Source: Bacteroidales bacterium
GTDB taxonomy: Bacteria; Bacteroidota; Bacteroidia; Bacteroidales; Marinilabiliaceae
Length of the DNA: 64,000 nucleotides
Direction of reading: 5' to 3'
NCBI GenBank assembly: GCA_015061285.1
Contig: SUWW01000007.1
Coordinates: 122,007-186,006, forward strand
This document shows positions 32,311 to 42,080 of this stretch, piece after piece. How positions within the stretch are numbered: position 1 is the stretch's first letter; each line of letters starts with the position of its first letter. The notes beneath the pieces were generated by a model that did no database searches, was not told the DNA's origin, and saw only the letters and a program-made list of their open reading frames with translations. The position numbers were made by a program, and so were the translations under genes.

Positions 32311-35160
32311 TTAGCTTCTCGAAATTTGCAAACCATCTTTGCTGAGAGTCATCTCTACAAAACGTGCTTTTTTGTTAGGTGGGTTGTTCGTGAGTGTCTG
32401 CCTGATGAGGTCGGCCGATAGATTATCTTTGGCACAGATGAGCATATATCCACCGCCGCCAGCTCCTAATAGTTTGTAGCCCAATGCATATTTATCTATA
32501 ACTTGGGTTATGTTCTTTACTTCGGCAGTGCAAGTGCCAGAGTCGAGGGCGCAGTTTAGATTCCACGATTTGCGCAACATAAGCCCAACTTTTTCAAAAT
32601 CGTCGTGCTGAAGTGCATCTGCCAAATCCAGAGCAAGCATCTTTATCTCCTTAATAATATTTATGCGCTTAGCTTCGCCGAGAAACATGCCGCGTGCTAT
32701 CTCGTTGAGTATGTTTTTGGCCACACGTGTTATGCCTGTGTAGTAGAGCAACCAACGTCCTTGATACTTAGGATGCGTAAATATTCTCTCTGGCAATAGA
32801 CGAATATCTATTTCCGATTGGTCGCCTGGCTCCGACGATAGCAATTTCAGTCCTCCTACTATGCCTCCATATTGATCTTGCCAACCGCCACCTGTCGTTA
32901 GCAATTGTTCGAGTATTAGTGTTAAGTGGCATATTTGCGTCTGATTCCATTCCAAACCGCAGAAGTCGCTCAGTGTGCCCAATATGGTGCCTGCCAATAT
33001 GGAGCTTGTGCCGAGTCCCGATCCTTTGGGTATGGCTACGAGAAGTGATATTTCCATGCCACCTCCAAATTCTTGCAATTGCTCTTTCAACGTGTTGTAG
33101 CGTTTGCCACAAAAATCGGGATGAAAGCCTGCCAAACAGAGTGCCGCTTTGGGTATTGAGAATGCCGAGCCTACAACATTGTAGTTAATCAATTCGTCGA
33201 AACTCTCAACTACCTCTACGCCTCCATTGTCTATTGAGCGCATAACTATTTTGTTCTCTTCGAGTAGTCGTATATATACTTGTATCGGAGGTTGACCATT
33301 GAGTTCAACGGCAATATTTACCACATGACCACCATTGTGCATACATATAGGTGGCGTGTCGCTCCAGCCGCCTGCCAAATCGAGTCTTGCTGGCGCTCGA
33401 CCGCATACCACTTGGTCGGCAATAACGTTGCAATGTGGAATGGGCGCTTTGCCTGCCGTGTGTCTGATAGCATCGCGTAGCAATCTGAATGCCTCTTCAT
33501 GCTCTTTATGACCATCTTTGCCGCTAAGTTGAAGCACTTCAGAGCGAAACATACTGTCGCGCATGCGTGTCATGATGTCCTCGTCGCTTGAAAGTGGCTT
33601 TGGCAGAGGTATATGTTCGCTGGCAAAGATTTTAGCCATTGCTTTTAGATCTGTCTGATAAAATACGCTTCGTTTGTTAGCTGCCAGCATCGGCAGATTT
33701 TGACAAAGCAACTGCTTGCGTTGCGCAAAAAGTCGGTCGAGATTTATGCATTTACTTATCTCGTCGGCACTGATGCGATGTGATGAAATATATTCAGTTT
33801 TTGCAATGTCGCTATTGCAATTTCCTAATAACCAATTTATAATATCGCTATTGAGATTTTTGGTTATAGGAAATATTTGTGCCGACTGAATATCCACATC
33901 TGGCGCGATGTTAAGCTCTTCAAGTGTGACGTTGTGCTTCTTGAGCCATTCATTGAATGGTATACCTATATATGTAGTGTCATCGTTGCCTACTGCACCT
34001 TTGAATGCATCGTTGATTCCGTATGGACGTATGCACCATTCGTCATTATTAATAGGTATAATATCCAGACAGCAATATTTATTCAGCGTAATGTTCCAAT
34101 CGTTGTTGGGCACTCCAGTAACTATATTGTGCGATGTCAGTGTCCAATGCTTGCCCACAACGCTATTCTCTATCCAGATATTATTATTGTGTTCGCTGAA
34201 GTTGAACGAACAATTAGCGTTTTGAACAAAAATGGAAGCTTGAGGTTTTACCTTGGTATGCCATACATTGCGTTGGTCTACAATGCGGTTTTGAATGCGT
34301 TCCATCGACGATATGAGCTCCGACGAAGTTCCCAAATGATAGAATTCGCCGCCCTCAATAGCTACTATAGCTACGCTGAGCTTCTCGCGTTCAATATCCT
34401 CATCGCGAAGTGAAGGGTTTGCGCCGAGTGCTGTGCCGAATGTCGAATATAAATCGTAGTATGAAGGCCGACCGCCCGAAAAATCGTTGCCATCGAATCC
34501 GCATTTCCTCATGAGCACCTCCATGGCGCGGTCGGATAGAATCCATAAACCACAATCCATCAAGAAAATGTGTGTGGCACTGAGCTCTTCAATAGTTGCG
34601 TGCGTTGGCTTCTGAAGCATGAAGTCGAGCACTTGTGGCGACTCGCGTTTTGCAAAAAAAGCACCGTGATGCGTCACGGCTTGAGGTGGCATCCAAATGC
34701 CATAGCAAACCACATCGGCTACGGGCACGGCAGGTATTTGAGGCATGAAGTTCCAAGCGTCGCCACTTGCTACAAGCGTGTTTTGTCCGTCGCCGGCTTT
34801 GCTCATCAGTTGCTCGTAGTCTTGCGTGATGAGTGTTAGTAGCGTTTGGTCGATCTGTTGGCTACGGCACCAACGAAAAATAGGTATGGGAGTCAAAATT
34901 TTCCCCGATGGCCCATACGCAGGTAGTCGACGACTTTGTCCGCCTGCGTGAATCATAATATGTTTATCCGATTTTAGATATTCTGATATAGTCAAGTTGT
35001 GGCTTCTTGCGCACTGAGCAATAGCCCAGGCAGTGCCGCCTCCCGAGCCTACTCTGCCATCTTGCGGGTCGGTTGTGGCGAACCATTCGTTATTGTCGAG
35101 ATTGGTTATACTATTGAATTTATCGGCCACTCCTAATGGCATTGATATTATTTTGTCCAT
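32311..35160 (-). CDS. fkp: Bifunctional L-fucokinase / L-fucose-1-phosphate guanylyltransferase
   Basis: A 949-residue fusion typical of Bacteroidales. The N-terminal part (about residues 60-430) is the GDP-fucose pyrophosphorylase, with a nucleotide-binding A-G-G-Q-S-R-R-L loop near residue 72. The C-terminal part (about 580-949) is a GHMP kinase with the P-K-G-S-G-L-G-T-S-S motif and a following G-G-G-W-Q-D-Q-Y-G-G motif. It phosphorylates free L-fucose with ATP and then makes GDP-L-fucose, which in Bacteroides decorates capsule and glycoproteins with host- or diet-derived fucose. Cytoplasmic, no signal peptide. Both halves look intact. No fucose permease or isomerase gene lies next to it. 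Confidence 0.95.
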   Translation of the reverse strand: MDKIISMPLGVADKFNSITNLDNNEWFATTDPQDGRVGSGGGTAWAIAQCARSHNLTISEYLKSDKHIMIHAGGQSRRLPAYGPSGKILTPIPIFRWCRSQQIDQTLLTLITQDYEQLMSKAGDGQNTLVASGDAWNFMPQIPAVPVADVVCYGIWMPPQAVTHHGAFFAKRESPQVLDFMLQKPTHATIEELSATHIFLMDCGLWILSDRAMEVLMRKCGFDGNDFSGGRPSYYDLYSTFGTALGANPSLRDEDIEREKLSVAIVAIEGGEFYHLGTSSELISSMERIQNRIVDQRNVWHTKVKPQASIFVQNANCSFNFSEHNNNIWIENSVVGKHWTLTSHNIVTGVPNNDWNITLNKYCCLDIIPINNDEWCIRPYGINDAFKGAVGNDDTTYIGIPFNEWLKKHNVTLEELNIAPDVDIQSAQIFPITKNLNSDIINWLLGNCNSDIAKTEYISSHRISADEISKCINLDRLFAQRKQLLCQNLPMLAANKRSVFYQTDLKAMAKIFASEHIPLPKPLSSDEDIMTRMRDSMFRSEVLQLSGKDGHKEHEEAFRLLRDAIRHTAGKAPIPHCNVIADQVVCGRAPARLDLAGGWSDTPPICMHNGGHVVNIAVELNGQPPIQVYIRLLEENKIVMRSIDNGGVEVVESFDELINYNVVGSAFSIPKAALCLAGFHPDFCGKRYNTLKEQLQEFGGGMEISLLVAIPKGSGLGTSSILAGTILGTLSDFCGLEWNQTQICHLTLILEQLLTTGGGWQDQYGGIVGGLKLLSSEPGDQSEIDIRLLPERIFTHPKYQGRWLLYYTGITRVAKNILNEIARGMFLGEAKRINIIKEIKMLALDLADALQHDDFEKVGLMLRKSWNLNCALDSGTCTAEVKNITQVIDKYALGYKLLGAGGGGYMLICAKDNLSADLIRQTLTNNPPNKKARFVEMTLSKDGLQISRS

Positions 35161-35765
35161 GATTGATAAGTAGTTACGCTTGTTTGGCTCTGTTTTGCGA
35201 GAGCGTGTAAAAATACAAATAGAATAGATTGAAAAATTAACGTTTGTTATAGATAAATATGTATATTTGTCAATTCCAAATTAAAGGGTTAAGGGGATGC
35301 GCGTTGTGATAACGAGTGTCTCTTTTTTTATGTACATATATTACAACTATTGCTGTCTGACGCCCAAACAAAACGAGACAGTTTTACACCTGAGATCACG
35401 TTTCAGAATAGTAACTACGAAAAACGCAAAATGGCTAAAGTCATAGAAACATTCGTGTTTTTCGTGTGTTCTGTAGTCGTACATTCATCTGCGAAAATCC
35501 GTTCCAATCTGTTGAATTTGAGTGTTAATTAATTCGGTGGTATATATAATCGCTAAATTTGAGCGAAATATAAAGTGTGGTGAAACCTATGGCAGATTTT
35601 AGTAAAAGGCGTTATCCTGTTGGTACAATCCGTTCAATTCGTAGAAGGCTCTTCAATAGCAGAAATTGAGTAATCGCAAGCAAATTCTTGCCTTTACGCG
35701 GAAATATGTTAACAATGCGTAATAATTGGCTAAATTTCTGTATTTTGTGCGCCAAATGTGACGCA
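35161..35765 (+). other. 605-bp intergenic region between divergent genes
   Basis: No convincing gene. It holds a lone TATATTTG (35262-35269) whose nearest upstream TTTG is only 15 bp away, a weak hairpin with 6-bp arms (35353-35358 and 35376-35381) followed by TTTTA, and the dispersed repeat at 35450-35513. The region is AT-rich and should carry the promoters of fkp and of the MORN gene, but no full consensus promoter was found for either. Confidence 0.5.
35450..35513 (+). repeat. Dispersed CGTGTTTTTCGTGTG / CATCTGCGAAAATCC-type repeat
   Basis: Bases 35450-35472 carry CGTGTTTTTCGTGTG, related to the terminator arm at 29984-29995. Bases 35485-35513 resemble, in the same unit order, the reverse strand of 46569-46614 and of 27662-27703. 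A 60-codon open frame over this stretch is a by-product of the repeat. Confidence 0.6.
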
Positions 35766-36521
35766 ATGAAATTACTAACCACCACCATACTACTATTACT
35801 CACTTTTACGAGTGTGTCGATGGCTCAGGAATTGAACCAGAAGACACCCGAAGGCTTGAAAACAGGGCAGTGGCGCGAAGAAGACAAAAACGGCACTGTG
35901 ATGGAAGGTGAGTATGTTGCAGGAAAAAAGAATGGTGTGTGGACCACCACAAATGCAAAGGGCGTTTGCGTGTCGAAAGTCACATATACTGCTGGAATGG
36001 CGCAGGGTGAGGCTACGTTCTATTACGAAAATGGCGTTGTTCAAGAACATGGCATCTGGAATATCGACCATTGGGAAGGCGAATACGAACGTAATTATGA
36101 AAATGGCAACCCATATTGCAAGTTCAATTACAACCGCCGTGGAAAACGCGAAGGTCATCAAATCTATTTCCATGAAAATGGAAAAACTATGTACGATGGC
36201 ACATGGAAAGGCGGGAAAATTACAGGTACATTGTCGATATATAACACCAATGGAATTAAGACTGCCGAGCGTATGTATGACGAAGGCGGAAAATTCAGTG
36301 GCGCTAAAGATATAGAGGCTCCAACGGCGCCTGTGGATAGCAACGCAGGCTTCAGAGGAACTGGAAAGTTCACCCTCTATTATCTCGATGGACGCCCCGA
36401 TAGGAAAGGTGATTTTGTAGATGGTGAACTGAAAAATGGTGAATGGTATATATATAATAACCAAAAGAAACTTATACGCACCGATATATATGTAAATGGA
36501 GAAAAGAAAGGTGTGAAGTAA
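35766..36521 (+). CDS. Exported MORN-repeat (YwqK-like) protein
   Basis: I start at ATG 35766 (251 residues), which opens a signal peptide (hydrophobic core, ending S-M-A-Q near residue 21); an in-frame start at 35688 would bury it. The mature part is a row of about eight MORN_2-type units, each about 22 residues with a G-x-W or G-x-x-x-x-Y-Y-x-x-N-G pattern (for example Y-Y-E-N-G, Y-F-H-E-N-G and Y-Y-L-D-G). Such proteins are often labelled 'YwqK family antitoxin', but no toxin gene is nearby and the signal peptide points to the periplasm or surface. It is common in Bacteroidota as a protein of unknown role. It lies 69 bp upstream of aroB on the same strand. Confidence 0.75.
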   Translation: MKLLTTTILLLLTFTSVSMAQELNQKTPEGLKTGQWREEDKNGTVMEGEYVAGKKNGVWTTTNAKGVCVSKVTYTAGMAQGEATFYYENGVVQEHGIWNIDHWEGEYERNYENGNPYCKFNYNRRGKREGHQIYFHENGKTMYDGTWKGGKITGTLSIYNTNGIKTAERMYDEGGKFSGAKDIEAPTAPVDSNAGFRGTGKFTLYYLDGRPDRKGDFVDGELKNGEWYIYNNQKKLIRTDIYVNGEKKGVK

Positions 36522-36590
36522 GTTAGCTCTAAAAAGGCGGGCAATGAAAAACAACTCTCGCTGGCAAAGAAAAAAAGACAACAACTCAAT

Positions 36591-37661
36591 ATGTATTCAA
36601 TAGCAAAGAATTGTAACGTTGTAGGCACCGATGACCTACGCGCCGATTTGTCGTGCTTGATAGCCGACTATGATGCAAAACAAATATTCCTCGTAGTAGA
36701 CCAAGGTTCGCGTAAATATTGCTACGACTTAATTCGTGGTGTGAACAATATCTCCGACGACCATGTGATAGAGATTCGTCAGGGTGACGATTATAAAAAT
36801 TATGAGTCGGCACTTGTGATATGGAATTTTTTGAGTTCGCACGGAGCTAATCGACGTTCGCTGCTCATAAACGTAGGCGGTGGTATGCCGTGTGACCTCG
36901 GTGGCTTTTGTGCGTCTACATTCAAGCGCGGAATAGAGTTTATAAATATACCCACCACACTGTTGGCTCAAGTTGATGCTTCGATAGGCGGAAAAACAGG
37001 CATGAATTTAGGTGGGCTGAAGAATGAAATAGGCGTATTCTCCATTGCTAAGTCGGTAATCATTTGTAGCGATTTCCTGAAGACTCTCGATAAAGAAAAC
37101 TTGCTTTCGGGTTTTGCAGAGATGCTAAAACATGCACTTATCCACGATGCAGCATCGCTCGAGAAATTGTTGGCTTTCGATTTTGATAAGCCCGATTTTG
37201 CTGAGCTTCAGCAGCTTGTGGGTGAGTCGATAGGCATCAAAAACTATTTTGTTACCGAAGATCCGAAGGAGAAAGGGGTGCGCAAGGCGTTGAACTTCGG
37301 TCATACTTTCGGTCACGCTTTTGAAACTTTTGCTATGCGCCATAAGCGCCCCATTTTGCATGGTTATGCAGTGGCTTATGGTATGGTTTGCGAACTTAGA
37401 ATGAGCGCCAAGAGGGTTGGTCTTGATTCTGGTGAAGCAGAGCGCGTGGCATCCGAAATTGAGAAACGTTATGGCAGATTCGACTACCACGAAGAGGATT
37501 TGCCAGAACTTATAGAACTGATGACACACGACAAGAAAAACGATTCGCGTGGCATCAACTTCACGCTTCTGCCTCGCATCGGCGACATAATTATTGACCA
37601 AATAATACCTGCCGATGAGATTGAAGCAATGCTTCGTAATTATATGAACGCAAAAAAATAA
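36591..37661 (+). CDS. aroB: 3-dehydroquinate synthase
   Basis: A 356-residue cytoplasmic enzyme converting DAHP to 3-dehydroquinate with NAD and a divalent metal, step two of the shikimate pathway. Family marks are the G-G-G-x-x-x-D-L-G-G-F loop (about residues 102-112, here with M-P-C in the variable positions), P-T-T-L-L-A-Q-V-D-A-S-I-G-G-K-T at about 123-138, and the metal-ligand motif N-F-G-H-T-F-G-H near residue 235. Length is normal. aroA follows after 5 bp, so the two shikimate genes form an operon. Confidence 0.95.
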   Translation: MYSIAKNCNVVGTDDLRADLSCLIADYDAKQIFLVVDQGSRKYCYDLIRGVNNISDDHVIEIRQGDDYKNYESALVIWNFLSSHGANRRSLLINVGGGMPCDLGGFCASTFKRGIEFINIPTTLLAQVDASIGGKTGMNLGGLKNEIGVFSIAKSVIICSDFLKTLDKENLLSGFAEMLKHALIHDAASLEKLLAFDFDKPDFAELQQLVGESIGIKNYFVTEDPKEKGVRKALNFGHTFGHAFETFAMRHKRPILHGYAVAYGMVCELRMSAKRVGLDSGEAERVASEIEKRYGRFDYHEEDLPELIELMTHDKKNDSRGINFTLLPRIGDIIIDQIIPADEIEAMLRNYMNAKK

Positions 37662-37666
37662 GTGGT

Positions 37667-38908
37667 ATGGCAAAACAATACGTATTACGTCGCTCTGCAT
37701 TTCGCTCTGCCGATATAACTCTGCCTACATCTAAGAGTATTAGTAATAGACTACTACTTATAAATGTGTTATGCCATAGTCCGTATAAACCCGAAAATAT
37801 CTCTGATAGCGACGATACACGAGTGATGCTACGAGCTGTCGAAAGCGATTGCTCGCTTGTAGATGTGGGAGCTGCAGGCACCTCGATGAGGTTCTTGACG
37901 GCATATCTGTCGCTTTTGCCTGGCGAACATGTGATTACTGGTAGTGAACGTATGAAACAACGGCCAATAGCTCTGCTTGTTGATGCGTTGCGTTCGCTCG
38001 GTGCCGATATACAATATGTAGAAAACGAAGGCTTTCCACCTCTCAAAATAGTAGGAAAAGAACTTCAAGGAGGAATGGTGACTTTGCCCGGCAATGTGAG
38101 TAGCCAATACATATCGGCACTCATGATGATTGCACCAATGGTGAAAGGTGGTTTGCAAATTGTTTTGAAAGGAAAAATAAATTCACGCCCATACATAGAT
38201 ATGACGCTATCTGTTATGAAGAGTTATGGCGTCGATGGCGAATGGAATGATAACAAAATAAGTATACCCGAAGGTCGTTACATGCCGCAGCAGAATAGGG
38301 TAGAGGCCGATTGGAGCGCCGCATCCTATTGGTACGAGATGGCTGCACTCTGTCCGCAATGCACTTTTCATCTAATAGGTTTGCAACGCGAAAGCCTTCA
38401 GGGCGATAGTGCGGTGAAGAAAATAGCCGAAGCTCTCGGCGTAACTACCGAATTCTGTGAAGATGGCGTGATAATAACTAAAACTAAAAAATCTACAGCG
38501 CAGTTTGTATACGACTTTAGTTCGCAGCCCGATTTGGCTCAAACGTTCGTTGTGGCGAGTTGCTTGATGAATATCAAGTTTAGTTTTACAGGCTTAGAGA
38601 GTTTGAAAATAAAGGAGACCGATCGATTGGGTGCTCTTGTTGCTGAATTGCGCAAACTTGGTTATGTGTTGAATAGCAATAATATAGATACGTTGACGTG
38701 GAATGGTGAGCGCATAGAACCAATGTCGATGCCAATAATAAATACGTATAAAGATCATCGCATGGCAATGGCTTTTATGCCAGCAGTTGCCGTATATCCC
38801 GACGCAAGCATAACAATCGACGATCCCGATGTGGTGTCGAAGTCGTATCCGATGTTTTGGCGCGATATGCAAGCAGCGGGGCTTGTGATAGAAGAAAAAA
38901 CAGACTGA
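37667..38908 (+). CDS. aroA: 3-phosphoshikimate 1-carboxyvinyltransferase (EPSP synthase)
   Basis: A 413-residue enzyme that joins phosphoenolpyruvate and shikimate 3-phosphate to give EPSP. Visible motifs are L-P-T-S-K-S-I-S-N-R at about residues 19-28, G-A-A-G-T-S-M-R at about 67-74 (the PEP-binding loop), K-E-T-D-R-L in the C-terminal half, and D-H-R-M-A-M-A close to the end. All substrate-binding Lys, Arg and Asp landmarks are present, and the length is normal. It lies 5 bp after aroB, and the HD-domain gene starts 2 bp after its stop. Confidence 0.95.
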   Translation: MAKQYVLRRSAFRSADITLPTSKSISNRLLLINVLCHSPYKPENISDSDDTRVMLRAVESDCSLVDVGAAGTSMRFLTAYLSLLPGEHVITGSERMKQRPIALLVDALRSLGADIQYVENEGFPPLKIVGKELQGGMVTLPGNVSSQYISALMMIAPMVKGGLQIVLKGKINSRPYIDMTLSVMKSYGVDGEWNDNKISIPEGRYMPQQNRVEADWSAASYWYEMAALCPQCTFHLIGLQRESLQGDSAVKKIAEALGVTTEFCEDGVIITKTKKSTAQFVYDFSSQPDLAQTFVVASCLMNIKFSFTGLESLKIKETDRLGALVAELRKLGYVLNSNNIDTLTWNGERIEPMSMPIINTYKDHRMAMAFMPAVAVYPDASITIDDPDVVSKSYPMFWRDMQAAGLVIEEKTD

Positions 38909-38910
38909 AT

Positions 38911-40140
38911 ATGAAAAAAGCAGCGCATAAAATAATTAACGATCCTGTTTATGGCTTCATTAGCATCGACGACGAGTTGCTTCTGCGAATTATAGACCAC
39001 CCGTGGCTCCAGCGAATGCGACGCATACGCCAATTGGGTATGTCGAATCTTGTGTATCCGGGTGCGCAACACACTCGATTTCAGCATGTAGTTGGCGCAA
39101 TGCATTTGATGCAGTCGGCCATACATATACTTAGAAACAAAGGTTGTGAAATATCGCAATCCGATGCGCGCTCGGCTATGGCAGCTATGTTGCTTCACGA
39201 TGTTGGGCATGGTCCATTCTCGCATGTGCTCGAGCACTCCATTGTCGATGAGGTTAGCCATGAGACAATTTCGCGTATTTTGATGCGTCGCATGAACGAG
39301 CAAATGAATGGCGACATTTCGGATGTTATAAAAATTTTCGATGGACACTGTCAACCATTTCTGCATCAGTTAATGTCGAGTCAGCTCGACACCGATCGTC
39401 TCGATTATCTACGCCGCGACTGCTTTTTTACTGGCGTTACCGAAGGTACTATAGGCTCCGACCGCATAATAAAAATGCTCAATGTAGCCAACAACAACCT
39501 TGTGGTGGAGAGCAAGGGTATATATTCTATAGAAAACTTTCTCATAGCTCGTCGATTGATGTATTGGCAAGTCTATCTGCACAAAACGGTGGTGGCTGCC
39601 GAAAAGATGCTCATACAAATAGTGCGTCGAGCAAGCTATTTGGCACATCGAGGTCACATGCCGTTTGCTGCGCCTTCGTTGCAATATTTTCTGAGTAGGG
39701 ACATAAACGAAACCAACATCGACACCGACGAATCCATAAACCACTTCACCAACCTCGACGACTCCGACGTGCTCTCTGCCATAAAAGTGTGGCAAACCGA
39801 TAGCGATAAAGTGCTAAGCCTATTGTCGACATGGTTCGTCAATAGAAGCATATTCACTATAAAACTCACGCGCGAACCTATTACCCAAGATTATCTTGAC
39901 GTGCTAAAGACAAGTGTGGCTAAGACCTTCTCGTTGTCGATGGAAGATGCTGAGTTTTTTGTAATCTCGGGTCAAGTGTCGAGTAAGACCTATTCGCTTG
40001 CTACCGATCGTATAAATATCATGTATTCGCCCACCGATATTCGTGATATTTCTGAAGCTTCAGATATGTTCAATTTGCAAGCACTCGCACATTCGGATAA
40101 GCGCTTTTATGTCTGCTTTCCGAAGGCTTTATTGGAGTAA
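38911..40140 (+). CDS. HD-domain phosphohydrolase family protein
   Basis: A 409-residue protein; ATG 38911 is chosen over an in-frame start at 38857 that would overlap aroA by 52 bp. The N-terminus begins I-N-D-P-V-Y-G. The metal-binding HD signature is H-T-R-F-x-H near residue 54 and L-L-H-D-V-G-H-G-P-F-S-H near residue 95, followed by L-D-T-D-R-L-D-Y-L. These are marks of the dGTPase-like/SAMHD1-like branch, which acts on nucleotides. In Bacteroidales this gene usually sits directly before lpxD; here it is separated from lpxD by two genes, and it is joined to aroBA instead. The actual substrate is unknown. Confidence 0.85.
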   Translation: MKKAAHKIINDPVYGFISIDDELLLRIIDHPWLQRMRRIRQLGMSNLVYPGAQHTRFQHVVGAMHLMQSAIHILRNKGCEISQSDARSAMAAMLLHDVGHGPFSHVLEHSIVDEVSHETISRILMRRMNEQMNGDISDVIKIFDGHCQPFLHQLMSSQLDTDRLDYLRRDCFFTGVTEGTIGSDRIIKMLNVANNNLVVESKGIYSIENFLIARRLMYWQVYLHKTVVAAEKMLIQIVRRASYLAHRGHMPFAAPSLQYFLSRDINETNIDTDESINHFTNLDDSDVLSAIKVWQTDSDKVLSLLSTWFVNRSIFTIKLTREPITQDYLDVLKTSVAKTFSLSMEDAEFFVISGQVSSKTYSLATDRINIMYSPTDIRDISEASDMFNLQALAHSDKRFYVCFPKALLE

Positions 40141-40289
40141 AAACGTTAGGTATGCTGTACAACATACTTGATAATTTGTGCAGCGGTGATAGCGCCACTA
40201 CTTTTGCTGCGAATACAATAACATCTTTAGTGTTTTTATCCAATAATTTGAAGGTTTTAGTGGAATAAGTAAGAAATCTCTAATTATCC

Positions 40290-40328
40290 AAAAAAACTCT
40301 GGTCCGTGACGGCACTGGAGTTTTTTTT
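40290..40328. terminator. Bidirectional terminator between convergent genes
   Basis: A stem with an 8-bp core (40295-40302 with 40315-40322, two wobble pairs) is extended by an A-run on the left and a T-run of eight on the right. It can terminate both the HD-domain transcript (+) and the acyltransferase transcript (-). Confidence 0.8.
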
Positions 40329-40359
40329 GTATATCACATAATAGAGTTTTTGTCTAATG

Positions 40360-41373
40360 TCAAGGAATAAGAATGCGTAGATATGGTATTTTCTTAGCGA
40401 TGTAGGTGGCAAATGCACAAAGCGCGTAAGTTATTGGGATAAGCAAAACTCGAACAACAATACTTGAATAATCTAAGTGTAGAAATGAATATCCTGCAAG
40501 TACAAAAGGGTGAAGCAAATAGACTCCAAAACTGAGCGATGATAGTGTTCGTAATGTATTAACAGCATTGGAATGAGTTAAGTCGATTCGCGAAAACATA
40601 CTTTTAGCTCCAAGAAACACAGCTATTGCTGGTATTATTGCAGTAAAGTAATTGTAGGTAAAGAAAAAACGATCCATTTCGCCAGAAGTGACGCTATAGT
40701 AATACGTATATACATAGCGGAGAACTAATGATGCAATACCTGCTGTATAGACCCAATAACGGTGACGAGAAAGAAATGGAGTATTATCTGTTGCGATAAG
40801 ATAGCCAAGTAACATTGTAGAAATTGGGACAGCTATAGATGCTCCACTATAAATCGTATCGACACCAATAAATTTGAGTATAGGAACAAGAACCGAGAAA
40901 TAAGAGAAAGCAATAAATACAAAATAACGCAGAACTCGTGGTCGGTCTGATATTAGAGAGAATATTGGCAGAACTGCGTAAATGGCAAAGAGCGTCCAAA
41001 AGAACCAATACACGCCGCAAAACTCAGTATTGAGAAAACCATTAATCCAATTGATGGGGTTGAGGTATTCGTGCTCGCCCATCAGTATGTTTTTTATCGA
41101 CCAAACAACACTGAAGAAAAGGAATGGAATGAATGTTCGCTTGAAACGAGCCACCAAGAAGTGGCGCGTATCATAACGTTGACGGTACGACATAAGTGTT
41201 GCGCCAGTAAGCATATAAAATATTGGAACTGCCCAATAAAAAAGAACTTCGGCAACAAAAGCTGATGCCCACGCCGGATTCGATGGACCTTGATGAACTA
41301 TACCATTATGATGCAAACAGAGCACTGCTATGCAGGCTGCTACGTTTAGGAAATCAAAATATGCTACTCTCAT
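40360..41373 (-). CDS. Membrane acyltransferase, acyltransferase-3 (OafA/WecH-like) family
   Basis: A 337-residue protein with about ten membrane segments. The N-terminus has D-F-L-N-V-A-A-C-I-A-V, then His residues in 'L-H-H' near residue 21, typical of family 3 membrane acyltransferases, and an R-F-K-R-T-F-I-P-F segment near residue 86. Such enzymes O-acetylate or succinylate surface polysaccharides, lipopolysaccharide or peptidoglycan from the cytoplasmic side. It is on the opposite strand to its neighbours, between the HD gene and the lpx cluster. A modifier of lipid A or O-antigen sugars is attractive but unproven. A TATTTTTG box ends only 4 bp before its ATG, so the transcript may have almost no leader. 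Confidence 0.82.
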   Translation of the reverse strand: MRVAYFDFLNVAACIAVLCLHHNGIVHQGPSNPAWASAFVAEVLFYWAVPIFYMLTGATLMSYRQRYDTRHFLVARFKRTFIPFLFFSVVWSIKNILMGEHEYLNPINWINGFLNTEFCGVYWFFWTLFAIYAVLPIFSLISDRPRVLRYFVFIAFSYFSVLVPILKFIGVDTIYSGASIAVPISTMLLGYLIATDNTPFLSRHRYWVYTAGIASLVLRYVYTYYYSVTSGEMDRFFFTYNYFTAIIPAIAVFLGAKSMFSRIDLTHSNAVNTLRTLSSLSFGVYLLHPFVLAGYSFLHLDYSSIVVRVLLIPITYALCAFATYIAKKIPYLRILIP

Positions 41374-41442
41374 GCGGCAAAAATAGCGTATTTATTGGAG
41401 CTATCTGTCGCGGTTTTCGAAGAGTACCTTTATGAGCTAACC

Positions 41443-41475
41443 TTTCTAATCGCTTCAATAATCTTCTTACTTTTG
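41443..41475 (+). promoter_or_regulatory. Bacteroidota-type promoter for the small exported protein
   Basis: TTTC (41443-41446), a one-base variant of the -33 box, then 21 bp, then TACTTTTG (41468-41475), a full -7 match. The start codon lies 24 bp further on. Confidence 0.6.
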
Positions 41476-41499
41476 TCGTCAAAGTAACGTTTTGAAGTT

Positions 41500-41898
41500 A
41501 TGAAGAAGAGAATCATCACAATAGCATCGCTTGTAGTAGTGGTAGCATTGTCGCTTACTGTTTTTTTTCGCTACTATTTTGTGTTTGGCGAAGGTGTAAA
41601 GTCGGGTACGCTTAACTATTTGGTATATAAGGGAATAGTATTCAAGACGTACGAAGGCAAACTTATTCAAAGTGGATTCAAAAGTGCCACCAATGCCAAA
41701 GCAGGGTCGGCACCAGGCACGTCAACAGCTATTCAGAGCTACGAATTTCAATTCTCGGTAACCGACCCTCGCATTGCCGATTCGCTTATGGTGTGCAGTG
41801 GTCGCGATGTGCAGCTTCACTACAAGGAATACATATCTACATTGCCATGGCGCGGAATGAGTGAGTTTGTTGTGGATAGCATAATATCGGTGCGATAG
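41500..41898 (+). CDS. Small conserved membrane-anchored protein of unknown function
   Basis: A 132-residue protein with a basic start and one N-terminal membrane segment (about residues 5-25), then an exported domain beginning G-V-K-S-G-T-L and containing a V-F-K-T-Y-E-G motif near residue 50. Proteins of this form are common in Bacteroidota and are sometimes mislabelled '6-phosphogluconate dehydrogenase'; there is no dehydrogenase fold in this length. It is preceded by its own promoter (41443-41475) and lies 182 bp before lpxD. Confidence 0.65.
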   Translation: MKKRIITIASLVVVVALSLTVFFRYYFVFGEGVKSGTLNYLVYKGIVFKTYEGKLIQSGFKSATNAKAGSAPGTSTAIQSYEFQFSVTDPRIADSLMVCSGRDVQLHYKEYISTLPWRGMSEFVVDSIISVR

Positions 41899-42080
41899 CG
41901 AGCCGAAGTAGTAGAGGAAAGAGTAAGTATGTAGAAGTGAGCGACATTCTACATAAAAGCATTTATTATTATTGGCGTGCGAAGGTCAACAAAGTCTAAA
42001 AAAGAAATTGCGCTGACGTAATTCAATGCAAATGACTAAATTCGCGCCGATTTGTCGCAGTTATATATAAATATTATAGA

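Noticed and set aside
35262..35269. TATATTTG as a promoter for an unseen small RNA on the + strand
   Set aside because: The nearest upstream TTTG is only 15 bp away instead of 19-21, and no stable RNA structure or clear terminator follows.
35350..35532. A 60-codon open frame in the fkp/MORN intergenic region
   Set aside because: It overlaps the dispersed repeat and its translation has no family character; repeat-derived.
41374..41389. Leaderless promoter for the membrane acyltransferase (TATTTTTG 4 bp before ATG)
   Set aside because: The -7 box matches, but no -33 TTTG lies at the right distance, so it was not listed as a feature.
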